From assembly GCF_013624435.2 (NCBI RefSeq), contig NZ_CP061768.1, positions 1,704,001 through 1,768,000 of the forward strand: a DNA stretch of 64,000 nt. The letters run 5' to 3'. The DNA is from Nocardioides campestrisoli (GTDB lineage: Bacteria > Actinomycetota > Actinomycetes > Propionibacteriales > Nocardioidaceae). The notes beneath the pieces were generated by a model. That model saw only the letters and a program-made list of their open reading frames with translations. It did no database searches and had not been told where the DNA came from. The stretch's first letter is position 1. The number at the start of each line of letters is the position of its first letter. Shown piece by piece: positions 15,406 to 25,655 of this stretch. A program made the translations under genes and the position numbers.

Positions 15406-16371
15406 ATGGAGGGCTCCCGCCACGTCCCGGTCATGCTCGACCGGGTCGTCGATCTGCTCGCCCCGGCGCTGGAGAGCCCGGGCTCGGTGCTCGTCGACTG
15501 CACCCTCGGACTCGGTGGCCACACCGAGGCGGTCCTGACCCGCCTCCCGCAAGCCCGGGTGATCGGGATCGACCGCGACCTCGAGGCGCTCCGGCTCTCC
15601 GGCGAGCGGCTGGCTCCGTTCGGTGACCGGTTCGTCGGGGTGCACGCGGTCTACGACGAGATCGCCGACGTGGTGCGCGACCAGGGCCTGGACCACGTGG
15701 ACGCGGTCCTCTTCGACCTGGGCGTCTCCTCGATGCAGCTGGACGTGCGCGAGCGCGGCTTCGCCTACGCCGAGGACGCCCCGCTGGACATGCGGATGGA
15801 CGGCAGCGAGGGGATCACCGCCGCCGACGTCCTCAACACCTACTCGTCCGCCGAGCTGACCCGGGTGCTGCGCGAGTACGGCGAGGAGAAGTTCGCCAAG
15901 CGGATCGCCGACACCGTGGTGCGGGTGCGCGAGACCGAGCCGTTCACCCGCTCGGGCCGGCTGGTCGAGCTGCTCTACGACGTGATCCCGGCGCCGGCCC
16001 GGCGTACCGGAGGGCACCCCGCCAAGCGGACCTTCCAGGCGCTGCGGATGGAGGTCAACGACGAGCTGGGCGTGCTGCGGCGCGCCCTCCCCGCCGCGCT
16101 GGGTGTGATCGGCGTCGGCGGCCGCGTCGTGGTGGAGGCCTACCACTCGCTGGAGGACCGGATGGTCAAGCGGGCCTTCGTCGACGTCACCCGCCTCGAC
16201 GTCCCCGAGGACCTGCCCTTCGTGCCCGAGGGTCACGAGCCCCCCATGCGGATGGTCACCCGCGGCGCCGAGGTGGCCGACGAGCGGGAGATCGCCGAGA
16301 ACCCCCGCGCGGCCTCGGTGCGCCTGCGTGCCGTCGAACGAGTCCGGCCCGACCGAGGAGCAGCCCGATGA
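15406..16371 (+). CDS. rsmH: 16S rRNA (cytosine-1402-N4)-methyltransferase RsmH
   Basis: 321 aa, the usual length for RsmH (formerly MraW). It methylates N4 of C1402 in the ribosomal P site using S-adenosylmethionine. Visible signatures are [15 protein letters not shown] at the N-terminus, [15 protein letters not shown] and [18 protein letters not shown] for SAM binding, [13 protein letters not shown], and the later [19 protein letters not shown] and [13 protein letters not shown] blocks. ATG 15406 lies 9 bases after the small membrane-protein gene. The stop overlaps the ftsL start by 4 bases. Confidence 0.97.
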   Translation: MEGSRHVPVMLDRVVDLLAPALESPGSVLVDCTLGLGGHTEAVLTRLPQARVIGIDRDLEALRLSGERLAPFGDRFVGVHAVYDEIADVVRDQGLDHVDAVLFDLGVSSMQLDVRERGFAYAEDAPLDMRMDGSEGITAADVLNTYSSAELTRVLREYGEEKFAKRIADTVVRVRETEPFTRSGRLVELLYDVIPAPARRTGGHPAKRTFQALRMEVNDELGVLRRALPAALGVIGVGGRVVVEAYHSLEDRMVKRAFVDVTRLDVPEDLPFVPEGHEPPMRMVTRGAEVADEREIAENPRAASVRLRAVERVRPDRGAAR

Positions 16372-16853
16372 GCAGCAGTCCCGCCGTCCAGATCCGCTCC
16401 CGCGTCGCCTCCCTGGGGGATGCCGCCACCCGCGCCAGGCTCACCGTGGTGCCGCACACCCGGCGGCGCGCGGCCCGGGTGCCGTTCGTCTTCCTCGTCT
16501 CCGTGGTGCTGCTCACCGGGGTGATCGGGCTGCTGATGTTCAACACCTCCATGCAGCAGGCCTCGTTCACCGCCAGCAGGCTGGACGAGCAGGCGGCGAC
16601 GATGGCCGCCCGCGAGGAGGCGCTGAAGATGCAGCTCGACGACCTGCGCGACCCGCAGCGGGTCGCCGCGCAGGCCCAGCGGATGGGCATGGTGGTGCCC
16701 AGCACCCCGGTCTTCCTCACCCTCGACGGTCAGGTGATCGGGACGCCCGCCCCGGCCACGCCGGAGGACGGCGTACGGCTCAACCCCCGACCGCCGAGCC
16801 TGCCGGCCGGGCTGCGGCCCCAGGTCCAGTTCGTCGAGGCCCCCGCGCCCTGA
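16368..16853 (+). CDS. ftsL: cell-division protein FtsL-like
   Basis: A 161-aa bitopic membrane protein: basic cytoplasmic N-terminus (residues 1-38), a transmembrane helix around residues 39-60 ([19 protein letters not shown]), then a coiled-coil-prone segment ([39 protein letters not shown]) and a Pro-rich tail. The sequence is weakly conserved in the family; identity rests on topology, the leucine/alanine heptads and the fixed slot between rsmH and ftsI. FtsL would pair with an FtsB/DivIC-like partner and FtsQ at the septum. ATG 16368 overlaps the rsmH stop (ATGA). Confidence 0.85.
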   Translation: MSSSPAVQIRSRVASLGDAATRARLTVVPHTRRRAARVPFVFLVSVVLLTGVIGLLMFNTSMQQASFTASRLDEQAATMAAREEALKMQLDDLRDPQRVAAQAQRMGMVVPSTPVFLTLDGQVIGTPAPATPEDGVRLNPRPPSLPAGLRPQVQFVEAPAP

Positions 16854-17035
16854 CGGACCCCGCGCCCTGACCGGCTCCCTGCCTGACAACCCGTCGCCCG
16901 ACACGGCGGCCGGTTGACCCGTACGCCGGTCTCCGGCAGGTATCAATGAGGGACGGGCGTCCGGAGTCGACCGTCACCTGCCCCGTCGTCGTCAGCCCCG
17001 TCGCCAGCCCCGTCCGCCAGAGGAGTGCCCCGCTC

Positions 17036-18841
17036 GTGCCCAGCAGCAGTCGCCCCCAGCCGCCGCCACGGCGGCCCGGGAGCGGGCCCGCCCGGCCAGG
17101 ACGGCTCGGACGTCGCGGCTCACCGATGGTGCGCCTGCGCTTCGGCTTCATCCTGATCGCGATGGTCCTCTCGCTCTTCGGCGGCCGGCTGATCCAGCTG
17201 CAGGGCATCGACCCCCGCTCGTACGCCGAGATGGCCGCGGCGGAGGGCGTCGAGGACGTGGTGCTGCCCGCGAGCCGTGGCGAGATCCTGGACCGCAACG
17301 GCGAGCCGCTGGCCGGCTCGGTCGCGGGCAGGATGGTGGTCGCCGACCCCGACATGACGCACGACGACGCCCCGGCGCTGGCCACCCTGCTCAGCAACGA
17401 GCTGGGGGTGGACTACTTCACGGTGCTCGACCGGCTCCGCGCGGAGAACAGCCACTTCGAGTACATCGCCCGGCGGGTGCCAGCGACCGAGGCCGACCGG
17501 GTGCTCGCCCTGGTCCGCGAGCGGGGTTTCCGAGGCATCTCGCTCCGCGACGACCCGGTGCGCGACTACCCGGCCGGCGAGGTGGCGGCCAACCTGGTGG
17601 GCTTCATGGGCATCGACGAGCCCCTCGCGGGCTTCGAGCGCACCTTCGACGCCCAGCTCTCCGGCACCGACGGCCGGGCTCGGTTCACCATCGGCAACGG
17701 CCACCGGGTGCCGCTGGGCGAGCGCTCGGTGACCAAGGCGGTCGACGGCCAGCCGCTGCGCACCACGATCGACCGCGACCTGCAGTGGTTCGTGCAGAAG
17801 GTCACGGAGGAGACCCGGGAGGACTACCGCGCCGAGAGTGCCGCCGCCGTGGTGATGGACACCCGCACCGGCGACCTGCTCGCGGTCGCGGACGCGCCGA
17901 CCTTCGACGCCAACGACCCGACGGCCAGCCCGGAGAGCGACCTGGGCTCACGGGCGCTGAGCGACGTCTACGAGCCCGGCTCGGTGCAGAAGGTGCTCAC
18001 CGCCGCCGCCCTGGTCGACGCCGGCAAGGTGACGGCCAGGACCCGGATCAAGGTGCCCAGCAACCTGGCGCGCCAGGACAGGGTGATCAACGACTGGTTC
18101 GACCACGGCACGATCCGGCTGACCATGGCCGGGGTGATCGCCAAGTCGTCCAACATCGGCACCGTGCTGGCCGCCGACCAGCTCACCGCCCCCCAGCTCG
18201 CCGACTACCTGAGCCGGTTCGGCCTGGGGCGCAAGACGAACGTGGGGGTGCGCGGCGAGAGCCGCGGACTGCTGCACTCGGGGGAGTCGATGACCTCCCA
18301 GGACAAGGACCGGATCGCCTTCGGCCAGTCGCTGTCGGTCAACGCCGTGCAGATGACCGCGGCGGTCAACACGATCGCCAACGGCGGGGTGCGGGTCTCG
18401 CCCAGCCTCGTGCTCGGTCAGGCGACCACTGACGACGGCACGGTGGTGGGCACCGAGGTCGCCACCAAGGAGCGGGTCGTGAGCCGTCGGGCCGCGCGGC
18501 AGACGGCGCTGATGATGGAGCGGGTGGTCGACCCCGAGGCCGGCGTCGCGCCGCGCGCCCAGGTGCCCGGCTACCGGGTCGCCGGCAAGACCGGCACGGC
18601 CCAGCGGGTGGACCCCGACTGCCGGTGCTACGACGGCTCCTTCTCGCTCTCCTTCGGCGGGTTCGCCCCCGCCGACGACCCCCGGTTCACCGTCTACGTC
18701 GTGGTCCACAACCCGGGCGTCGACGGCGGCGGCGGCTCGGTCGCCGGTCCCGTGTTCTCCCGGATCATGGGCCACGCGCTCTCGAAGTACCGGGTCCCGC
18801 CCACCGGCAGCAAGCCCTCGCGGCTCCCGGTGGAATGGTGA
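17036..18841 (+). CDS. ftsI: septal peptidoglycan transpeptidase (PBP2b/FtsI family)
   Basis: A class B penicillin-binding protein. Starting at GTG 17036 (AGGAG at 17021-17025) it has 601 aa: a Pro/Arg-rich cytoplasmic tail, a membrane helix (LRFGFILIAMVLSLFGGRLIQL), the dimerisation domain, then the transpeptidase domain. Active-site motifs are intact: Ser316-x-x-Lys319 in EPGSVQKV, SSN at 371-373, and KTG at 518-520 in VAGKTGTAQRV. It cross-links septal peptidoglycan with FtsW. An upstream ATG (16946) would add 30 residues but has no ribosome site. The ftsL-ftsI gap holds TTGACC (16914) and TATCAA (16941), too far apart to call a promoter. Confidence 0.95.
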   Translation: MPSSSRPQPPPRRPGSGPARPGRLGRRGSPMVRLRFGFILIAMVLSLFGGRLIQLQGIDPRSYAEMAAAEGVEDVVLPASRGEILDRNGEPLAGSVAGRMVVADPDMTHDDAPALATLLSNELGVDYFTVLDRLRAENSHFEYIARRVPATEADRVLALVRERGFRGISLRDDPVRDYPAGEVAANLVGFMGIDEPLAGFERTFDAQLSGTDGRARFTIGNGHRVPLGERSVTKAVDGQPLRTTIDRDLQWFVQKVTEETREDYRAESAAAVVMDTRTGDLLAVADAPTFDANDPTASPESDLGSRALSDVYEPGSVQKVLTAAALVDAGKVTARTRIKVPSNLARQDRVINDWFDHGTIRLTMAGVIAKSSNIGTVLAADQLTAPQLADYLSRFGLGRKTNVGVRGESRGLLHSGESMTSQDKDRIAFGQSLSVNAVQMTAAVNTIANGGVRVSPSLVLGQATTDDGTVVGTEVATKERVVSRRAARQTALMMERVVDPEAGVAPRAQVPGYRVAGKTGTAQRVDPDCRCYDGSFSLSFGGFAPADDPRFTVYVVVHNPGVDGGGGSVAGPVFSRIMGHALSKYRVPPTGSKPSRLPVEW

Positions 18842-18860
18842 CCCCCGGCTCGCGCCGAGA

Positions 18861-18866
18861 TAGTGT
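18861..18866 (+). promoter_or_regulatory. putative -10 for leaderless murE
   Basis: TAGTGT lies 7 bases upstream of GTG 18874, the spacing seen at leaderless actinobacterial starts. It supports this start over the ATG at 18835, which overlaps the ftsI stop. Confidence 0.45.
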
Positions 18867-18873
18867 CCAGACA

Positions 18874-20397
18874 GTGGTGGGCAGCGCGACGACAAGACCT
18901 TCCCGACCTCCGAGGTCGGCCGTCGGTGACCTTGCGGACTGGCTGGCGACGCACTCCGCGCCCCGTCTGACCGGGGAGCCGCGCACCGTCGTCACCGGCC
19001 TCACGCTCAGCTCCCAGCGGGTCCGGCCGGGCGACCTGTACGTGGCCCTCCCGGGAGCCCGTGCCCACGGCGCCGACTACGCCGCCGACGCCGTGGCGTC
19101 CGGCGCGGTCGCGGTGCTCACCGACGAGGCGGGCGCGCTCCGGGTGCAGCAGCAGGTGCCGGACGTGCCGGTGCTGGTGGTGCCGGAGCCCCGACGGCTG
19201 CTGGGCGGCCTCTCGGCCCACGTCTACGGCGACCCGGCCACCTCGATGGCGATGATCGGCGTGACCGGCACCCAGGGCAAGACCACGACCACCCGCCTGG
19301 CCGAGGCCGGGCTGCAGGCCTCGGGCACGCGGGCTGCCGTCGTGGGCACCGTGGGCACCCGGATGGTCGGCGAGGACGTGCCGACCTCCCTGACCACCCC
19401 GGAGGCCCCGGACCTGCAGGCGCTGTTCGCGGTGATGCGCGAGCGCGAGGTCGCGGTGTGCGCGATGGAGGTCTCCAGCCACGCGCTGGTGCTGGGCCGC
19501 GTCGACGGCACGGTCTTCGACGTGGCCACCTTCCTCAACCTGGGCCGCGACCACCTGGACTTCCACGCCGACGTCGAGGAGTACTTCGCCGCGAAGGCCT
19601 CCCTGTTCACCCCGGAGCGGGCGCGGCTGGCCCTGGTCAACCTCGACGACGGCCACGGTCGGCGCCTCGCGGAGTCGGTGACGATCCCGCTGCGCACCTT
19701 CTCCGCCGCCGGCGCCGAGGCGGACTGGCGTGCGGTCGAGGTCACCACCACCGCCCACGGCTCGACCTTCGTGGTCGAGGGCCCCGGTGGCCTGCGGCTG
19801 CCCGCCGGCGTGCCGCTGGCCGGCGACTTCAACGTCTCCAACGCCCTCGCCGCGATCGCCTCCTGCGCGGAGGCGGGCTTCGACCCCGCGGCCGTGGCGG
19901 CGGGGATCTCGGAGGGGCCGGGGGTCCCCGGCCGGCTGGAGGACATCGACGAGGGCCAGTCCTTCGCCGTGGTGGTGGACTACGCCCACAAGCCCGACGC
20001 GGTCGAGGCCGCACTGCGCACGCTGCGCCCGCTCACCGAGGGCCGGCTGCTCGTGGTGATCGGGGCCGGCGGGGACCGCGACCCCGGCAAGCGCCCGCTG
20101 ATGGGGGAGATCGCCGCGCGCCTGGCCGACGTGCTCGTGGTGACCGACGACAACCCCCGCAGCGAGGAGCCCGCGGCGATCCGCGCGGCTGTCCTGGCCG
20201 GGGCCGGCGACGGGGGAGCCGAGGTGCTCGAGGTGGGCGAACGGCGTACGGCGATCCGCACCGCCCTGGAGCTGGCGGGACCGGGCGACATCGTGCTGGT
20301 CGCCGGCAAGGGGCACGAGAGCGGGCAGGAGGTCGCGGGCGTGGTCCATCCCTTCGACGACCGGGACGTGGTGCGCGAGGAGCTGAGGCGGCTGTGA
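18874..20397 (+). CDS. murE: UDP-N-acetylmuramoyl-tripeptide synthase MurE
   Basis: 507 aa from GTG 18874 (an alternative ATG at 18835 adds 13 residues). It adds the third stem-peptide residue in the cytoplasm. Domains are an N-terminal UDP-binding part (DSRxVxPGDLYVALPG-like LSSQRVRPGDLYVALPGARAHGADYA), an ATPase P-loop VTGTQGKTTTTRLAEAGL, EVSSHAL, NLGRDHLDFH, and a C-terminal domain with YAHKPDAVEAAL and TDDNPRSEEP. The DNPR sequence is the family marker for diaminopimelate rather than lysine, which fits a DAP-type actinobacterial wall; it does not separate meso- from LL-DAP. The TGA overlaps the murF start. Confidence 0.96.
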   Translation: MVGSATTRPSRPPRSAVGDLADWLATHSAPRLTGEPRTVVTGLTLSSQRVRPGDLYVALPGARAHGADYAADAVASGAVAVLTDEAGALRVQQQVPDVPVLVVPEPRRLLGGLSAHVYGDPATSMAMIGVTGTQGKTTTTRLAEAGLQASGTRAAVVGTVGTRMVGEDVPTSLTTPEAPDLQALFAVMREREVAVCAMEVSSHALVLGRVDGTVFDVATFLNLGRDHLDFHADVEEYFAAKASLFTPERARLALVNLDDGHGRRLAESVTIPLRTFSAAGAEADWRAVEVTTTAHGSTFVVEGPGGLRLPAGVPLAGDFNVSNALAAIASCAEAGFDPAAVAAGISEGPGVPGRLEDIDEGQSFAVVVDYAHKPDAVEAALRTLRPLTEGRLLVVIGAGGDRDPGKRPLMGEIAARLADVLVVTDDNPRSEEPAAIRAAVLAGAGDGGAEVLEVGERRTAIRTALELAGPGDIVLVAGKGHESGQEVAGVVHPFDDRDVVREELRRL

Positions 20398-21797
20398 TCG
20401 CCATGACGTTGACCGCCCTGGCCGACCTGCTGGGAGGCCGGGTCGTCGGACCCGGCGACCTGGACGCCGACCGGGTGCAGGTGGTCGCCGAGGCGACCCT
20501 GGACAGCCGGGCCGTGGTGCCCGGAGGACTCTTCGTCGCCCTGGCCGGAGAACGCACCGACGGGCACGAGCACGTGCAGGCCGCCCTCTCCGCCGGTGCG
20601 GTGGCCTACCTGGGGAGCCGGAACGTGGGCGCCCCGGGCGTGGTCGTGCCCGACGTGGTCGCTGCCCTGGGTCGTCTGGGCCGGCACGTCGTCGACTCGT
20701 TGCCCGGGCTGACCGTGCTGGCCCTGACCGGCTCCCAGGGCAAGACCGGCACCAAGGACTACCTGGCGCACGTGCTGGCCGGCGAGGGGCCGACCGTGGC
20801 GACCCTGGGCAACTACAACAACGAGCTCGGGGTGCCGCTGACCGTGCTGCGCGCCACCGAGGAGACCAGGTTCCTGGTCGTGGAGATGGGGGCGCGCGGG
20901 ATCGGCCACGTGGCCGAGCTGTGCCGGACCGCCCCGCCGCAGGTCGCCGCCGTGCTCAACGTCGGCACCTCGCACCTGGGCGAGTTCGGCAGCCGGGCCG
21001 CGATCGCGCAGGGCAAGGGCGAGATCGTCGAGGCCCTGCCCCCGTCGGGGACCGCGGTGCTCAACGCCGACGACGCGCTGGTCCGCGCGATGGCTCCGCG
21101 CACCCGGGCCCGGGTGCTCACCTTCGGCGCCGACGGGGACGTCACCCTGCGCGCCCTCGCCTCCGACGACCTGGGCCGGCGCAGCTTCGAGCTCGGTGCC
21201 GAGGGCCGGTGGTACCCGGTCCGGCTTGCCCAGCTCGGCTCGCACCAGGTCCCGAACGCGCTCGCGGCTGCCGCGATGGCCCTCGCGGTCGGGGTGCCCG
21301 CCGACCGGGTGGCCAGCCGGCTCACGACCGCCGAGCCGGCCTCCCGCTGGCGCATGGAGCTGCACGAGCGGGCCGACGGCCTGCTGGTGATCAACGACTC
21401 CTACAACGCCAACCCCGAGTCGATGGAGGCCGCCCTGGACACCCTGGGGCACATCGGCCGGGCCGGCGGACGCCGTACCGTCGCGGTGCTGGGGGAGATG
21501 CGCGAGCTCGGCGACGACTCGGCCGCCCAGCACTGCCGGGTCGGCGCCGCGGCCGCGACCGCCCAGGTCGACGTGCTGGTCACCGTGGGTACGGCGGCTG
21601 CCGAGATCGCGGCGTGCGCGACCCGGGACCCCGCATGGCGGGGCACCGCGGTGATCATCGACACCCGCGACGAGGCGCTGCAGTGGGTACGAGAGAATGT
21701 CTCGGCCGCCGACGCGGTCCTGGTCAAGGCATCTCGTGGTGCGGCACTCGAGCACATCGCGGACGGACTTCTCGAGGAAGGGGATCCTGCTCGATGA
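20394..21797 (+). CDS. murF: UDP-N-acetylmuramoyl-tripeptide--D-alanyl-D-alanine ligase MurF
   Basis: A 467-aa Mur ligase that adds D-Ala-D-Ala. It has the early TLDSRAVVPGGLFVALAGERTDGHEHV block, P-loop LTGSQGKTGTKDYLAHVL, NYNNELGVPLTVL, EMGARGIGHVAEL, NVGTSHLGEFGS, and C-terminal INDSYNANPESMEAALDTL, the MurF signature. GTG 20394 overlaps the murE stop (GTGA); ATG 20403 three codons in is the alternative. The stop overlaps the mraY ATG by 4 bases. Confidence 0.96.
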   Translation: MIAMTLTALADLLGGRVVGPGDLDADRVQVVAEATLDSRAVVPGGLFVALAGERTDGHEHVQAALSAGAVAYLGSRNVGAPGVVVPDVVAALGRLGRHVVDSLPGLTVLALTGSQGKTGTKDYLAHVLAGEGPTVATLGNYNNELGVPLTVLRATEETRFLVVEMGARGIGHVAELCRTAPPQVAAVLNVGTSHLGEFGSRAAIAQGKGEIVEALPPSGTAVLNADDALVRAMAPRTRARVLTFGADGDVTLRALASDDLGRRSFELGAEGRWYPVRLAQLGSHQVPNALAAAAMALAVGVPADRVASRLTTAEPASRWRMELHERADGLLVINDSYNANPESMEAALDTLGHIGRAGGRRTVAVLGEMRELGDDSAAQHCRVGAAAATAQVDVLVTVGTAAAEIAACATRDPAWRGTAVIIDTRDEALQWVRENVSAADAVLVKASRGAALEHIADGLLEEGDPAR

Positions 21798-22867
21798 GAG
21801 CAATCCTGTTCGCAGGCGGACTCGCGCTGCTGTTCTCGCTGCTCGGCACCCGGGTGGCGATCACCGTGCTGTCCCGCCGCGGCTACGGGCAGGAGATCCG
21901 CGACGACGGACCCACCACCCACCACACCAAGCGCGGCACGCCCACCATGGGCGGCATCGTGATCATCGGCGCCTCGGTGGTGGCCTACCTCCTGGCCAAG
22001 CTGATCACCGGACAGGTGCCCACCGCGTCCGCGCTGCTGCTGCTCTTCCTCTTCGTGGGGCTGGGGGCCGTGGGCTTCCTCGACGACTTCATCAAGATCG
22101 TCAAGCAACGCAGCCTGGGGCTGCGGAGCAAGGCGAAGATGATCGGGCAGACGGTCATCGCCCTGGTCTTCGGCTGGCTGGCGCTCTCCCCGCTGCTCGA
22201 GGACGAGCGGGGGGAGACCCCGGCCTCGCGGCACCTCTCGTTCATCCGGGACTTCGACTCCTGGGTGGTCCCGACCGTCCTGCTGCTGCTCTTCACCTGG
22301 TTCCTGATCACCGGCTTCAGCAACGCGGTCAACCTGACCGACGGACTCGACGGCCTGGCCGCCGGTGCCTGCACGATGGTCTTCTGTGCCTACACGCTGG
22401 TGAACATCTGGCAGAACAACCAGTCCTGCACCATCCAGCCGGGCGGGGCCTGCTACGAGGTACGTGACCCCCTCGACCTGGCGGTGGTCTCCGCCGCGAT
22501 CGCGGGCGCCTGCTTCGGCTTCCTGTGGTGGAACGCCTCCCCGGCGCAGATCTTCATGGGCGACACCGGCTCGCTCGCCCTCGGCGGCGCGCTCGCCGGG
22601 CTGGCCATCCTGACCCGCACCGAGCTGCTGCTGCTGGTGATCGGCGGCCTGTTCGTGATCGAGACCCTGTCGGTGATGCTCCAGGTGGGCTACTTCAAGG
22701 CGACCAAGGGCAAGCGGATCTTCCGGATGGCGCCGCTGCACCACCACTTCGAGATGCTCGGCTGGGAGCAGGTCACCGTGGTGGTCCGGTTCTGGATCAT
22801 CACCGGCCTCGCGGTCGCCACCGGTCTGGGGATCTTCTACGCCGAGTGGGTGGCGGGCGTCGGATGA
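21794..22867 (+). CDS. mraY: phospho-N-acetylmuramoyl-pentapeptide transferase MraY
   Basis: A 357-aa integral membrane enzyme with about ten hydrophobic helices that transfers phospho-MurNAc-pentapeptide to undecaprenyl phosphate to give lipid I. Family signatures are [30 protein letters not shown] (the DDxxK Mg site), [27 protein letters not shown] and [19 protein letters not shown] 21794 overlaps the murF stop and its own stop overlaps murD, in the usual dcw pattern. Confidence 0.97.
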   Translation: MRAILFAGGLALLFSLLGTRVAITVLSRRGYGQEIRDDGPTTHHTKRGTPTMGGIVIIGASVVAYLLAKLITGQVPTASALLLLFLFVGLGAVGFLDDFIKIVKQRSLGLRSKAKMIGQTVIALVFGWLALSPLLEDERGETPASRHLSFIRDFDSWVVPTVLLLLFTWFLITGFSNAVNLTDGLDGLAAGACTMVFCAYTLVNIWQNNQSCTIQPGGACYEVRDPLDLAVVSAAIAGACFGFLWWNASPAQIFMGDTGSLALGGALAGLAILTRTELLLLVIGGLFVIETLSVMLQVGYFKATKGKRIFRMAPLHHHFEMLGWEQVTVVVRFWIITGLAVATGLGIFYAEWVAGVG

Positions 22868-24324
22868 GCCGTCCTGATCCCACCGCACTGGGGCGGACCG
22901 ACTCCTGGGACGGCGTGCGCGCCGTGGTCGCCGGCTTCGGCGTCTCCGGGTTCGCGGCCGCCGACAACCTCAACCACCTGGGTGCCCAGGTCCTGGCCCT
23001 GGACGAGGCCACCTCGGTCGACAAGGCCGAGAAGGCCGAGCTGCTCGAGGTGCTGGGCGCCGAGATCAGGCTCGGGCAGGGCAGCACCGCGGTGCTCCCC
23101 GACGAGACCGACCTGCTGGTCACCTCTCCCGGCTGGCGCCCCGACGCCCCGCTGATCGCCCAGGCCCGCGCCCGCGGCATCCCGGTGTGGGGCGAGGTGG
23201 AGCTCGCCTGGCGGCTGCGGCACCCGGACGCCCCCGCGCCCTGGCTGACGGTCACCGGCACCAACGGCAAGACGACCACCGTGCAGATGCTCGACTCCAT
23301 CCTCCGGGCCGCCGGGCTCCGCTCGGTCGCCGCCGGGAACGTCGGGCTGCCGATCGTGGAGGCGGTGATGGACCCCGACCCGTACGACGTGATCGCGGTC
23401 GAGCTCTCCAGCTTCCAGCTGCACTACACCGACTCGATGAGCCCGGAGTCGGCCGTGGTCCTCAACGTCGCCGAGGACCACCTCGACTGGTACTCCTCGT
23501 TCGACGACTACCTCGCCGACAAGGGACGGATCTACGAGCGGGCCCAGCGCGCCTGCGTCTACAACGTCGCGGACGAGCGCACCCGGCGACTGGTCGAGGA
23601 GGCCGACGTCGTCGAGGGGGCCCGGGCCATCGGCTTCACCCTCGGGATGCCTGGGGTGGGCATGGTGGGGCTGGTCGACGACATCCTCGCCGACCGCGCC
23701 TTCGTGGCCGAGCGGGAGACCAGTGCGGCCGAGCTGTGCACCCTGGCCGACCTCGCCTCGCCGGCTCCGCACTTCGTGGCCAACGCCCTGGCCGCCGCCG
23801 CCCTGGCCCGCGCCCACGGCGTCTCCCAGGAGGCGGTGCGGGACGGGCTGCGCGCGTTCCGGCCGGACGGGCACCGGATCGAGCACGTGGCGATCACCGA
23901 CGGTGTCACCTGGATCGACGACTCGAAGGCGACCAACCCGCACGCGGCGCAGTCCTCCCTGCAGGCCTACGACCCGGTGGTCTGGGTGGCGGGCGGTCTG
24001 GCCAAGGGCGCGCGCTTCGACGACCTGGTCCGGATGGTCGCCGGGCGGCTGCGCGGCGTGGTCCTGCTCGGGCGGGACCGGCATGTGATCGCGGACGCCC
24101 TTTCGCGACACGCGCCCGATGTTCCGGTCATCCAGATCGGGGACGGGGAGACTGAAGATCCCATGGAACGCGTCGTCGACGCGGCAGCGGGGCTCGCCCT
24201 CCCCGGCGACACCGTGCTGCTCGCGCCGGGGTGCGCCTCGATGGACATGTTCGCCAGCTACGCCGCCCGGGGTGAGGCCTTCGCCGCCGCGGTCCGGCGC
24301 CGGGCGGGCGGCGGGACGGAGTAG
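22864..24324 (+). CDS. murD: UDP-N-acetylmuramoyl-L-alanine--D-glutamate ligase MurD
   Basis: 486 aa, adds D-glutamate to UDP-MurNAc-L-Ala. The N-terminal Rossmann domain has [16 protein letters not shown]. The ATPase domain has [24 protein letters not shown] and [24 protein letters not shown]. The C-terminal domain has [26 protein letters not shown] and [19 protein letters not shown] 22864 overlaps the mraY stop. It ends in TAG, 37 bases before ftsW. Confidence 0.96.
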   Translation: MSRPDPTALGRTDSWDGVRAVVAGFGVSGFAAADNLNHLGAQVLALDEATSVDKAEKAELLEVLGAEIRLGQGSTAVLPDETDLLVTSPGWRPDAPLIAQARARGIPVWGEVELAWRLRHPDAPAPWLTVTGTNGKTTTVQMLDSILRAAGLRSVAAGNVGLPIVEAVMDPDPYDVIAVELSSFQLHYTDSMSPESAVVLNVAEDHLDWYSSFDDYLADKGRIYERAQRACVYNVADERTRRLVEEADVVEGARAIGFTLGMPGVGMVGLVDDILADRAFVAERETSAAELCTLADLASPAPHFVANALAAAALARAHGVSQEAVRDGLRAFRPDGHRIEHVAITDGVTWIDDSKATNPHAAQSSLQAYDPVVWVAGGLAKGARFDDLVRMVAGRLRGVVLLGRDRHVIADALSRHAPDVPVIQIGDGETEDPMERVVDAAAGLALPGDTVLLAPGCASMDMFASYAARGEAFAAAVRRRAGGGTE

Positions 24325-24361
24325 CACCATCGCACGACGAGCGGATCCAGGAGGTGAGCCG

Positions 24362-25642
24362 ATGACCACCCTGCACCCCGACCACCCCGCTCGTCAGCCT
24401 GGCCACGACCAGGCACGGGTCTCGCGCTTCGCCCCCTCCTGGTGGACCACCCTGCGCTCGGCCATGGACCGGCCGCTCACGCCGTACTACCTCCTGCTGG
24501 GCGCCTCGGCGCTGCTGCTCACCATCGGCCTGATCATGGTGCTGAGCGCCTCGAGCGTCCGCTCCTTCCGGATCTACGACGACTCCTACGCCATCGTGCG
24601 GCGCCAGCTGATGTGGGTGGCCCTGGGCATCCCGGCCGCCTGGATCGCCTCGCGCCTGCCGTACGCCGCCCTGCGCCGGCTCGCCTGGCCCGGGCTGGCC
24701 GTCTCGCTGGTGCTGCTGGCCCTGGTCCAGGTGCCCGGTCTGGGCATCACGGTCAACGGCAACACCAACTGGCTCGGGGTGGGGCCGCTGGCGATCCAGC
24801 CCTCGGAGGTCGCCAAGCTGGCGCTCGTGCTCTGGGCGGCCCACGTCTACGCGCTCAAGGAGCGTCGCCTCGACCAGCTGCACCACGTGATGGTCCCGGT
24901 GGTGCCGGGAGTGCTCGCGGCGATCATGCTCGTCGTGCTCGGCAGCGACCTCGGCACCGCCCTGGTGCTCTTCGCGATCCTGCTCGCGATGCTGTGGATC
25001 GTCGGGGCGCCGAGCCGGCTCTTCGTCTTCTCCAGCTCGGTCGTCGGGGTGGTGGCGCTCTACCTGGCCAGCACGAGCACCGAGCGACGCGAGCGGTTGA
25101 CCAACTTCGTCGACCCGTTCAAGGACTACCACGACACCGGCTGGCAGCCGGCCCACGGTCTGTACGCGCTGTCCACCGGCGGGTGGACCGGCCAGGGGAT
25201 CGGGGGGTCGACGCAGAAGTGGGGCGACCTGCCCGAGGCGCACACCGACTTCATCTTCGCGGTGCTCGGCGAGGAGCTCGGACTGGTCGGGACCCTGCTG
25301 GTCATCGGGCTGTTCCTCACCATCGCCTACGCCGCGACCAAGGTGGCGCTGCGGACCCAGGACCCGTTCGTGCGGTACATGACCTTCGGCATCGTGGTCT
25401 GGCTGCTCGGCCAGATGATCATCAACGTCGGGATGGTGCTGGCGCTGCTGCCGGTGATCGGCATCCCGCTGCCGCTGATCTCCTACGGCGGCTCGGCGCT
25501 GCTGCCCTCGTTGGTCGCGCTGGGACTGCTGATCGGCTTCGCGCGGCGCGAGCCCGAGGCAGCCGAGGCGCTCGCCAGCCGGCGCCGCAGCGGCGCGCGC
25601 GAGCCGGCCACCGTCTCCGTCCACGGACCCGGCAGCGCCTAG
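24362..25642 (+). CDS. ftsW: septal lipid II polymerase FtsW (SEDS family)
   Basis: A 426-aa SEDS glycosyltransferase with about ten transmembrane helices and cytoplasmic tails. Key segments are TIGLIMVLSASS near helix 1, GNTNWLGVGPLAIQPSEVAKLAL, SDLGTALVLFAI, the large loop GLYALSTGGWTGQGIGGSTQKWGDLPEAHTDFIFAVLGEELGL, and PVIGIPLPLISYGGSALLPSLVALG. It polymerises lipid II with FtsI. ATG 24362 has a strong AGGAGGTG ribosome site. Its stop TAG is the first half of TAGGCT, a candidate -10 for murG. Confidence 0.95.
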   Translation: MTTLHPDHPARQPGHDQARVSRFAPSWWTTLRSAMDRPLTPYYLLLGASALLLTIGLIMVLSASSVRSFRIYDDSYAIVRRQLMWVALGIPAAWIASRLPYAALRRLAWPGLAVSLVLLALVQVPGLGITVNGNTNWLGVGPLAIQPSEVAKLALVLWAAHVYALKERRLDQLHHVMVPVVPGVLAAIMLVVLGSDLGTALVLFAILLAMLWIVGAPSRLFVFSSSVVGVVALYLASTSTERRERLTNFVDPFKDYHDTGWQPAHGLYALSTGGWTGQGIGGSTQKWGDLPEAHTDFIFAVLGEELGLVGTLLVIGLFLTIAYAATKVALRTQDPFVRYMTFGIVVWLLGQMIINVGMVLALLPVIGIPLPLISYGGSALLPSLVALGLLIGFARREPEAAEALASRRRSGAREPATVSVHGPGSA

Positions 25643-25645
25643 GCT
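25640..25645 (+). promoter_or_regulatory. candidate murG -10 built on the ftsW stop codon
   Basis: TAGGCT, whose TAG is the ftsW stop codon, lies 10 bases upstream of the murG ATG. murG has no Shine-Dalgarno sequence in the 13-base gap, so a short-leader or leaderless transcript is plausible. Confidence 0.4.
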
Positions 25646-25655
25646 GGTCCGCGAT

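Noticed and set aside
16914..16946. TTGACC and TATCAA as an ftsI promoter
   Set aside because: The spacing is 21 bases, too long for a standard promoter.
16946..17035. Upstream ATG as the ftsI start
   Set aside because: The ATG overlaps a TATCAA box, has no ribosome site, and the added residues are not FtsI-like; GTG 17036 has AGGAG at a good distance.
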